Of a stretch of 64,000 bases of DNA, positions 57,563-64,000 are shown in pieces. The position numbers were made by a program, and so were the translations under genes. The DNA is from Burkholderia contaminans. GTDB taxonomy: Bacteria; Pseudomonadota; Gammaproteobacteria; Burkholderiales; Burkholderiaceae. Under the pieces are notes generated by a model that was given only the letters and a program-made list of their open reading frames with translations, did no database searches and was not told the origin of the DNA. The stretch covers positions 372,001-436,000 of the forward strand of contig NZ_CP090640.1 of NCBI RefSeq assembly GCF_029633825.1, written 5' to 3'. Every line of letters begins with the position of its first letter. Position 1 is the stretch's first letter.

Positions 57563-59257
57563 CTACCCGCGGCCGTTCTTCTCGTCTTCGCGCTCTTCCT
57601 TGTAGCGTGCTTCGAATTCCAGCAGCCGCGCGCCGATCATCGACTGCTCGTAGAACGACACGTCCTTCGCATCGCGCGCCTCCTTCAGCTGGCGAATCGC
57701 CGACGGCCATGCGCCGTCGAGCGCGAGCTTCTCCGCGAGCGCGCGGCGCCGCGCCAGCAGATCGCCCTTGCCGTCGCTCGCCTTCGCAAGATAGTCCCAC
57801 CAGTCCGGCTGCTCGGGGTCGGCCTTCGCCTGCGCGCGTGCCTGCGCCTGCGCTTCCGCGAAACGGCGCGCCGCGATCAGCGCCTGAAGATGCGCGACGA
57901 TCGCGGCGTGCGAGGCCGGCCAGCGCCGCTGCGCGAGCGCCGCAAGCCGCACTGCGTCGTCGGCCCGACCCGCGCGGCGCGCGATGTCGGCGGCCAGCAC
58001 GTCGAGGCTCGGCGAGCTCGTCGCCGGATCGCCCTCGCGCCGCTCGCGCGCGTCGAACTCGCTGCGTGCCGACGCGAGCGCCTTGCCGGCCGCGTCGTAC
58101 TCGCCGAGCAGCGCATTCGCGAGCGCGATGCCGTACCAGTTCGCCGCGACGTTCGGCGCGGTGCGATCGTCGATCTCGAACTGCATCCGCCGCGCCTCGG
58201 CCGCGATGTCGGTCGGCGCGCGGTTCTGCAGCACGCGCAACCGCGCACGCACGAACCCGTATTCGGGCGACTGGCGCGGCTGCCGGTACGGCGCGCGGCG
58301 CGCGCGATCCTCCATGTCGGCGATCCGCTCGCCCGTCAGCGGGTGCGTGCGCGCGTAGGCCGGCACGCCCGCATCGCCCATCGACGCGCGGTCGAGCCGC
58401 TCGAAGAAGCCCGGCATCCCGTACGGGTCATAGCCCGCGCCCGCGAGCAGCTGGAAGCCGACGCGATCGGCCTCGCGCTCGGCCGAACGCGAGAAGCGCA
58501 GCTGGTTGTCCACCGCGTACGCCTGCCCGCCCACCGCGATCGCGCTGCCGAGGTCGCCGCTTCTCGCGAGAACGCCGGCCAGCACGCCGAGCAGCATCGC
58601 CGCGAGCGCCGTATAGCCGGTCTTTTCGTTTGCACCGATCATCCGCGCGATGTGCCGCTGCAGCACGTGCCCCATCTCGTGGCCGACCACCGACGCGAGT
58701 TCCGACTCCGTCTGCGTCGTGACGACGAGCCCGCTGTTGATCCCGATGAACCCGCCCGGCATCGAGAACGCATTGATCTGCGGATCGCGCACCGGGAACA
58801 GGTCGAAGTCCGGCGTGTAGCCGCCGATGAAGCGCGCGGCCGCCGCAGCCGCAAGCCGCGCCGCCATCGCGTTCAGGTAGTCGCGCACGAGCCAGTCGTC
58901 GAGATAGTCGGGATCGCGCCGCACTTCGCGCATCACGCGCTCGCCGAGCCGGCGCTCAGCCTGCGGCGTCAACGAACCGCCGGAACCGTCGCCCAGGTCG
59001 GGCAGCTCCAGCGAGCGAAGCGGCGCACGCAGGCTCGCGGCCGGCGCCGACGCGCCGCCCGTATCCGAAAACCGGCTCTCCGCGCCGCCGTACGTGCCGA
59101 ACACGCCGGCCGCGATGCCGGACGGCACGGTGGAAATCGACCGGGCGCCGCCGGCCGCCGATTCGAGCGGCGGCGCGGACGCGCTCTGCGCATGGCCGCT
59201 CGGCGGCAACGCAAGCGCCACCGACAGCGACACGGCAAGCAACTGTTTGACACGCAT
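57563..59257 (-). CDS. Periplasmic M48 metalloprotease/chaperone, BepA-like
   Basis: A 564-residue protein. The signal peptide ends G-H-A-Q (about 23). The zinc motif is H193-E-M-G-H197 ([14 protein letters not shown]), with third ligand Glu in E-R-E-A-D. The C-terminal half, with repeated A-A-G-K-A-L and A-R-R-F-A-E-A helices, is TPR-like. This matches BepA/YfgC, which assists assembly or degrades stalled outer-membrane proteins such as LptD. Start at 59257 is chosen for the signal peptide; the frame stays open upstream. It is divergent from moaC. Confidence 0.88.
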   Translation of the reverse strand: MRVKQLLAVSLSVALALPPSGHAQSASAPPLESAAGGARSISTVPSGIAAGVFGTYGGAESRFSDTGGASAPAASLRAPLRSLELPDLGDGSGGSLTPQAERRLGERVMREVRRDPDYLDDWLVRDYLNAMAARLAAAAAARFIGGYTPDFDLFPVRDPQINAFSMPGGFIGINSGLVVTTQTESELASVVGHEMGHVLQRHIARMIGANEKTGYTALAAMLLGVLAGVLARSGDLGSAIAVGGQAYAVDNQLRFSRSAEREADRVGFQLLAGAGYDPYGMPGFFERLDRASMGDAGVPAYARTHPLTGERIADMEDRARRAPYRQPRQSPEYGFVRARLRVLQNRAPTDIAAEARRMQFEIDDRTAPNVAANWYGIALANALLGEYDAAGKALASARSEFDARERREGDPATSSPSLDVLAADIARRAGRADDAVRLAALAQRRWPASHAAIVAHLQALIAARRFAEAQAQARAQAKADPEQPDWWDYLAKASDGKGDLLARRRALAEKLALDGAWPSAIRQLKEARDAKDVSFYEQSMIGARLLEFEARYKEEREDEKNGRG

Positions 59258-59527
59258 GGCAGGATGAAAACGACGCCGTCCCGCGCGCCCGGCGCGCATC
59301 GCGGCGTTTGGTCTGAATATTCGGGTCATTGTACCGGCGGCAGCGTGACTGTCCCGTTCGGCATGGACGCCATCTGCGTCCCCGGCGCTGCGAATGCCAC
59401 TGCTATGATAGGCGCCCGTCGAACCGTTGGATCGGTTCGGGGCGCGGAGATGCGATTCGATGCCCCGGCCAATCACGATGCGCGATCGCGGGACGTGCTC
59501 GCGCACGCCGTTCCACTAGAGGAAGAC

Positions 59528-60016
59528 ATGTCAGGACTCACCCATTTCGACGCCGCCGGCCATGCCCACATGGTCGACGTCGGCGGCAAGCAGGAAACCC
59601 AACGCATCGCGATCGCGCGCGGCACGATCCGGATGCTGCCGGCCACGTTCGCCCTGATCCGCGACGGCAAGGCCAAGAAGGGCGACGTGCTCGGCGTCGC
59701 GCGCATCGCGGCCATCCAGGGCGCCAAGCGCACGGCCGACCTGATCCCGCTGTGCCATCCGCTCGCGCTGACGCGCGTGGCCGTCGAGTTCGAACTCGAC
59801 GACGCGCTGCCGGGCGTCCACTGCATCGTGCAGGTCGAGACGTTCGGGCGCACCGGCGTCGAGATGGAAGCGCTGACCGCCGTGCAGGTCGGGCTGCTGA
59901 CCGTCTACGACATGTGCAAGGCCGTCGATCGCGGGATGGTGATCACCGATGTGAGCGTGCGCGAGAAGCGCGGCGGGAAGTCAGGGGACTGGAAGGCGGA
60001 GGAACCGGCGGGCTGA
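59528..60016 (+). CDS. moaC: Cyclic pyranopterin monophosphate synthase MoaC
   Basis: A 162-residue Moa[12 protein letters not shown] near the N-terminus, I-P-L-C-H-P-L in the middle and M-C-K-A-V-D near the C-terminus are the family signatures; active-site Lys and His are present. It makes cyclic pyranopterin monophosphate in molybdenum cofactor synthesis, with MoaA, which is not in the window. GAGGAAGAC precedes the ATG. Confidence 0.96.
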   Translation: MSGLTHFDAAGHAHMVDVGGKQETQRIAIARGTIRMLPATFALIRDGKAKKGDVLGVARIAAIQGAKRTADLIPLCHPLALTRVAVEFELDDALPGVHCIVQVETFGRTGVEMEALTAVQVGLLTVYDMCKAVDRGMVITDVSVREKRGGKSGDWKAEEPAG

Positions 60017-60128
60017 GTGGCCCTGCGGCGGTCGATCCGGTCAGAATCGCCAACGGCCTGCCATTGCCCGGCCGGATGGCGTGCGCACCGAACCGTATGC
60101 AGGCTCCCCCGGTTCGTCAGTTACCGCG

Positions 60129-60467
60129 CTACGGCTCGAACACGAACGGTTGGGTCAGCAGGAACGGGTTCGCGGTCGCCCCCGTCTGCGTGCAGGTCGC
60201 GTGCGTCATCGCGTCGACGGCCGCACGATCGGCCGCCGCGTTGCGGCTGCTCGTCGTCACGGTGACGTTCTGCGCTTCGCCGGACGTCGTCATCAGCGCG
60301 CGCACGAGCACGGTCGCCGGGCGCGTGAGCGGCTTCGCGGTATCCGGATAGACGGCGCGCGGAATGTGGCACGTCAGCTTGCTTTCCTGCGACGACGACA
60401 GCATCGCGCAGCCGGAAAACAGCATCGCGACGGCGGGCAGGATCAGGTAGGTCGAGCGAATAGCCAT
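60129..60467 (-). CDS. Small TonB-C-like lipoprotein
   Basis: A 112-residue protein with lipobox L-F-S-G-C (Cys20). The mature part (Y-P-D-T-A-K-P-L, then V-L-V-R-A-L-M-T-T-S-G-E-A-Q-N-V-T-V) follows the pattern of the TonB C-terminal domain, though shorter and without the Pro-rich linker. Function unknown; a small periplasmic or outer-membrane adaptor is possible. Confidence 0.75.
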   Translation of the reverse strand: MAIRSTYLILPAVAMLFSGCAMLSSSQESKLTCHIPRAVYPDTAKPLTRPATVLVRALMTTSGEAQNVTVTTSSRNAAADRAAVDAMTHATCTQTGATANPFLLTQPFVFEP

Positions 60468-60921
60468 GGTCGAATATCGTTCTTCAGCACTGTTCCGGAC
60501 GCACGCGCCGCGCACCGGAACACGCCGCCCGGCCGCATCGCATGCGTCACATTGCGCCGCGGCCATCGGACCGGCGCCCCGTTACGGCCGCACGGCCGAT
60601 CGATCCTCGGCCGCGATCCTGCGTGGCGGACTTCCCGGGTCGCCCGGGTGTTGCCTGTGTTCGCGCTGCCCTCGCCTCACTCGGGTCGGCACGCGAGCGC
60701 TTTCACGCATTGTGCACGCGCGGCCCGGCGAGCGGCGGCGATTTGACAATGGTTGACGCGAATCGCCGGGCCTTCAGCCGGAATCCACGCAATCCGCAAG
60801 GTAATCGATGCGCGGCCGGATTCGCCGGATTCACGCCGGGCGCCAACACCCGACGCGCATCGCTGATCCCTCACGGCGCGGCTCATGCCGGAATTCCCCG
60901 TTCCGGCAGGCGCTACGTACA
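60468..60921. other. Gene-free stretch with one hairpin
   Basis: These 454 bp between the lipoprotein and pglL genes hold no credible gene. TGCCGGAA (60886-60893) and TTCCGGCA (60901-60908) form a perfect 8-bp dyad just after the pglL stop, without a T tract. The promoter of the lipoprotein gene should lie at the left end. Confidence 0.5.
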
Positions 60922-62697
60922 TCAATCCGAATCGTCGTCCTCGTCGTCGGCCGCATCGGCCGGCACTTCGCCGTATTTCGCGACGACCGCCGCCTTGAAC
61001 GGCTTCAGCGCCGGCTGCTGGTCGCACAGCTTGTACAGCGCGGCCAGTTGCTGCGGCCAGTCCTTCAACTCCTTCGCAAACACGTGCAGGCGCGCGACGG
61101 TGTCGAGCGCGTCGGCCTCGCGGCCGGCCAACGCCTGCAGGGCCGCATAGCGGCGCAGCACCGTTTCGCCGGGCAGCAGCGCGATCGCGCGCTCATGGGC
61201 GGCGAGCTTGGCCGGCAGGTCGTCCGCCGAAATCGGGAGCAGCGTGGCCGCACCGTATTCCCCCCAAGCGCCGAACAGCAGCGACGGCGCATCGCGGTAC
61301 TGCGCAGCCGGATCGCTGCCGTAGTACAGCACTTCCGCGCGCTGGTAGTCGCGCAACACCGGCACCGCCGCCAGCACGCCGCCGACCGACAGCACCGCGA
61401 ACAGCCCGAATGCCGCACGCCCCGGCAGGACGCGCAGCGACTTCACCTCCAGCAGCCCGATCACGAACATGGCCGGCAACAGGAAGAACATGTACTGCTG
61501 CGGATACTCGACCAGCGCGTGCATCAGCAGGATGCCGATCAGCGCGAAGCCGAACACGCGCATGCTCGACTGCGGCGCGCGCACTGCGCGCACGAACCAC
61601 GTCACGAGCGCGACGACGAGCACGCCCAGGCCGACGAGGCCGGACTTCGCGAGCAGGTCGATGAAGATGTCGTGCGAGTTGTTCGCGATCTCGACACCGC
61701 CAAGCGAGCGCACGAGCGCGAACTGGTGCGACGGGAATTCGCCCCAGCCGACACCGAGCAGCGGATGTTCGCGGAACATCGCGAGCCCGTACTTCCACAG
61801 CGCGAGGCGCGGTGCGATCTGCCCCGCGTCACGCATCCGGTCGGCCGCGGATTCCGCGAGACCCAGGTGGTAATGGACGTTCGCCCAGCGCACCACGACG
61901 TTCACCGCGATGAACGCCACCGCGAGCACGACCGGGATCGCCCATGCGCGCGCATTGCCCGGCGCGCGGCGCGATTCGAGCCACGCCATCCAGAAGCCCG
62001 CGACGACCATCACCGCGACCTGCAGCCACGGCCCGCGCGACACCGTCAGCGCCAGACCGACGGAGAGCACGATCGACAGCGCGAGCCACGCCCATACCGC
62101 GAGCCGGCGCGTCTGCACGAGATACAGCGCGCCTGCGAGCGCGAACGCGATGTAGCTGGCCAGATGGTTCGCCTGCGCCATGTTGCCGTACGGACGGCGA
62201 TCGACCGCGACGTTGTACACCACGACGAACGGCGACAGCGCCGACTCGAGGTGGAACAACTGCACGATCTGCGTCCCGACCGCGAACACGCCGCCGACGA
62301 GCAGCGCGCCGGCCATCATCCGCGACACGGCCTCGGCCAGCCCGTCGCGCGCGAGCACGTAGCCGGCCTGCATCGCGACCAGCGCGGCGGCGAGATAGCC
62401 GACCGCCAGCCAGTTCATCGACGGTACCTTGAGCGGGATCAGCGCGACCTGCGCGATGAGCACCGCGGCGAACCCAAGCGGCGCGACGAACGCGGCCGGC
62501 GCCGCAAACGGCTCGGCCGCGCGGCCCGTACGCGCGAGCAGCACGACGGACACCCCCATCAGCAGGTACAGCACCAGCGCGGAAAACTCGGAATAGAAGG
62601 TCGGGATCGGATACGTGTGATTCGTGATCGCATACGGCACGATCAGGGCGACAGCCAGCGCAACGAGCGGCAACGAACGGGAAAAAGTAGAAGGCAT
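60922..62697 (-). CDS. pglL: O-oligosaccharyltransferase PglL (Wzy/WaaL-like)
   Basis: A 591-residue inner-membrane protein with about 11-12 hydrophobic segments. The large periplasmic loop carries W-G-E-F-P-S-H-Q-F and N-N-S-H-D-I-F-I-D-L, the conserved Wzy_C-type motif with the essential His of PglL. A C-terminal about 150-residue soluble part and an acidic tail (D-D-E-D-D-D-S-D) follow. It transfers lipid-linked glycan to Ser/Thr of periplasmic proteins. It lies just downstream of a type IV pilin gene (153 bp between), the usual genetic neighbour for pilin-glycosylating enzymes. Confidence 0.9.
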   Translation of the reverse strand: MPSTFSRSLPLVALAVALIVPYAITNHTYPIPTFYSEFSALVLYLLMGVSVVLLARTGRAAEPFAAPAAFVAPLGFAAVLIAQVALIPLKVPSMNWLAVGYLAAALVAMQAGYVLARDGLAEAVSRMMAGALLVGGVFAVGTQIVQLFHLESALSPFVVVYNVAVDRRPYGNMAQANHLASYIAFALAGALYLVQTRRLAVWAWLALSIVLSVGLALTVSRGPWLQVAVMVVAGFWMAWLESRRAPGNARAWAIPVVLAVAFIAVNVVVRWANVHYHLGLAESAADRMRDAGQIAPRLALWKYGLAMFREHPLLGVGWGEFPSHQFALVRSLGGVEIANNSHDIFIDLLAKSGLVGLGVLVVALVTWFVRAVRAPQSSMRVFGFALIGILLMHALVEYPQQYMFFLLPAMFVIGLLEVKSLRVLPGRAAFGLFAVLSVGGVLAAVPVLRDYQRAEVLYYGSDPAAQYRDAPSLLFGAWGEYGAATLLPISADDLPAKLAAHERAIALLPGETVLRRYAALQALAGREADALDTVARLHVFAKELKDWPQQLAALYKLCDQQPALKPFKAAVVAKYGEVPADAADDEDDDSD

Positions 62698-62850
62698 GAG
62701 CGAACCGGATGTCAGCAACCGGCGCACTATACAAAACTTTCCCCCCTCTGTGCGGGGCCTTCGCGCGGCGCCCCGTCGCGGCGCGAAGGCCCCGGCCGGC
62801 TGACGAGGCGGCCGGCATGCTGTCCGCGCCGCTCTGCTCCGCCACCGGCG

Positions 62851-63447
62851 CTACGCGCGACACTCCGCCGGCGCATATTTCGCGGGCAGCGTCGCCGCGT
62901 CGCCCGGCAGCGGCCCTGCCCCCGGCGCGGGCAGCGATGACGCCCCCTTGCCGGCGGCGAAGCACTCCCACGCGATCGTGCCGGCCTGCATCGCGCCCTT
63001 TTTGAGCGGCACGCGTGCGGTGGGCGCATCGGCCTTGTCGGGCGCGGACGGTACGAGCACCAGCGTATTGGTGCCGGCCGCGGCGACGCGCGCGGTGAAC
63101 GCGACCGTGATCTGGCCGGTCTCGCCGTCGATCACAACCGATTCGACGTTGCGGGTCGCGGCCGGCGGGCTATAGCCGCCGTCGAGGCTCGCGCCACTTG
63201 CGGCGTTGTCGGCGACGGCGAGCCGCGCGGACGACGCCAGCGCAAGCCCCTCGCCGACGCGCGAGCGCGCAAGGTAATCCTGGTACGCGGGAATCGCATA
63301 GGCCGCGATCACACCGACGATCGCCAGCACGATCATCAGCTCGATCAGCGTGAAGCCGGCCGGCCGCCAGCGCGGCGACGGCCGGTTCGCGCGCCGCAGA
63401 TCGGCGGCCACGCGACGGAACAGGGAAACGGAAAAGGCTTCGAACAT
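62851..63447 (-). CDS. Type IV pilin-like prepilin with unusually long leader
   Basis: A 198-residue prepilin. The prepilin-peptidase site G31|F-T-L-I-E with E5 of the mature chain (E36) and the hydrophobic helix [15 protein letters not shown] follow a 31-residue basic leader, against 6-7 residues in common type IVa pilins. CCGGAG about 6 bases before the ATG supports this start; no later ATG exists before the cleavage site. Two Cys (about 162 and 196) could form the D-loop. The loop contains [13 protein letters not shown], rich in Ser and Pro, a possible glycosylation target for the adjacent PglL. Confidence 0.85.
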   Translation of the reverse strand: MFEAFSVSLFRRVAADLRRANRPSPRWRPAGFTLIELMIVLAIVGVIAAYAIPAYQDYLARSRVGEGLALASSARLAVADNAASGASLDGGYSPPAATRNVESVVIDGETGQITVAFTARVAAAGTNTLVLVPSAPDKADAPTARVPLKKGAMQAGTIAWECFAAGKGASSLPAPGAGPLPGDAATLPAKYAPAECRA

Positions 63448-63460
63448 GGCAGGCTCCGGA

Positions 63461-63492
63461 AACGAAAAACGCCGGCCGGTAAAGGCAGGCGT
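63461..63492 (-). terminator. Terminator after the TerC gene (- strand)
   Basis: ACGCCGGCC (63469-63477) and GGCAGGCGT (63484-63492) form a stem with one mismatch. On the - strand, TTTTTCGTTT follows. It lies about 50 bp after the TerC stop and separates TerC from the pilin gene. Confidence 0.75.
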
Positions 63493-63544
63493 CTCGATCG
63501 TAGCCAGCGGGCCGTGAATCCGGCAGTCGGCCGGACGGCCAATG

Positions 63545-64000
63545 TCAGTGCGCGTGCGGTACGTCGCGGCGCTTCCGGAGCGTATAACCGATCGCCACCA
63601 CGAACAGCGCGCCCGCGATGCTCGCGCCGTAAAGGACCTCCGGCGTATCGAGCACCGGCCAGCGGTCGCCGACCGGGTCATTCACGATCAGCCCGCCCGC
63701 GATCCAGCCGAGCAGCCCGGCGCCGAATGCCACGAAGATCGGGAAACGGTCGAGCAGCTTCAGCACCAGCGTGCTGCCCCACACGATGATCGGCACGCTG
63801 ACGACGAGCCCGAAGATCACGAGCGCGATCCGGTGCGACGGGTCGGCCTGTTCGGCCGCACCCGCGATCGCGATCACGTTGTCGAGGCTCATCACCGCAT
63901 CGGCGATCACGATCGTCTTCACGGCATCCCACAGCCGGCTGGCCGGCTTGATGTCGTCGTGCGAGTCGCCGGCGGGCGCCATCAGCTTGATGCCGATCCA
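63545..64000 (-). CDS. TerC-family membrane protein, C-terminal part
   Basis: The window ends inside this gene. The visible about 150 residues include [18 protein letters not shown], the TerC hallmark with acidic metal-binding residues, and three to four hydrophobic segments. The frame is open past base 64000 (W-I-G-I-K-L before M-A-P-A-G), so the true start lies outside. The YjbE/TerC group is linked to manganese or other metal export; the exact substrate is unknown. There is no view of an upstream riboswitch here. Confidence 0.88.
   Translation of the reverse strand, partial: WIGIKLMAPAGDSHDDIKPASRLWDAVKTIVIADAVMSLDNVIAIAGAAEQADPSHRIALVIFGLVVSVPIIVWGSTLVLKLLDRFPIFVAFGAGLLGWIAGGLIVNDPVGDRWPVLDTPEVLYGASIAGALFVVAIGYTLRKRRDVPHAH

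Overview
The window is high-GC DNA (well over 60 % by eye) with dense short-spaced operons, many ATGA start/stop overlaps and no RNA genes, phage or insertion sequences that I could see. Protein content and gene order (BpeAB-OprB-type RND pump with a divergent TetR repressor; response regulator/kinase/MucD; purC-purE-purK; fba-pyk-pgk; ilvE-waaF; PglL beside a pilin) point to a main chromosome of a Burkholderia, most likely of the cepacia complex. This assignment rests on recognition of the genes, not on a database search.

Region 1 (1-14.9 kb) is a sugar-alcohol catabolism island. On the + strand lie the end of a D-arabinitol-4-dehydrogenase-like gene, a xylulokinase (frameshifted near its 3' end) and a SorC/DeoR-type sugar-phosphate-responsive regulator. 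On the - strand one eight-gene operon runs from 14810 down to 6494: SmoS-like polyol dehydrogenase, PfkB sugar kinase, GatZ/KbaZ-family protein, then a polyol ABC importer (binding protein, two permeases, ATPase) with a HAD phosphatase between permease and ATPase. Between the two halves sit an MFS transporter, a beta-lactamase-fold serine hydrolase and their divergent LysR regulator.

Region 2 (15-24 kb) holds zur-znuA-znuC-znuB (the ATPase has a His-rich tail), the glutathione-dependent formaldehyde detoxification pair frmA-fghA, a second FGGY/xylulokinase gene, and a xanthine/uracil-type permease behind a structured 440-bp leader. A 450-bp gene-free stretch with two terminators and an 8-bp tandem repeat follows.

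Region 3 (24.3-31.4 kb) is a tripartite RND drug efflux operon with a divergent TetR repressor and a near-canonical AcrR-type palindromic operator. Region 4 (31.4-43 kb) has small metabolic/regulatory genes, an envelope-stress module (response regulator, frameshifted sensor kinase, MucD protease), PBP4-type DacB, a sterol-desaturase-family membrane hydroxylase and a GDSL lipoprotein esterase.

Region 5 (43-52.9 kb), all on the - strand, is housekeeping: pgk, pyk, fba, purC, purE, purK and tsaC, plus the AzlCD amino-acid exporter divergent from ilvE. Region 6 (52.9-64 kb) has ilvE, a zinc-ribbon protein, waaF, small hydrolase/hypothetical genes, a BepA-type M48 protease, moaC, a TonB-C-like lipoprotein, a PglL O-oligosaccharyltransferase paired with a long-leader type IV pilin, and the end of a TerC membrane protein.

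Two otherwise well conserved genes (xylB near 1800 and the sensor kinase near 37610) are each broken by what looks like loss of one C from a C run. The shared signature makes homopolymer sequencing error a serious alternative to real mutation.
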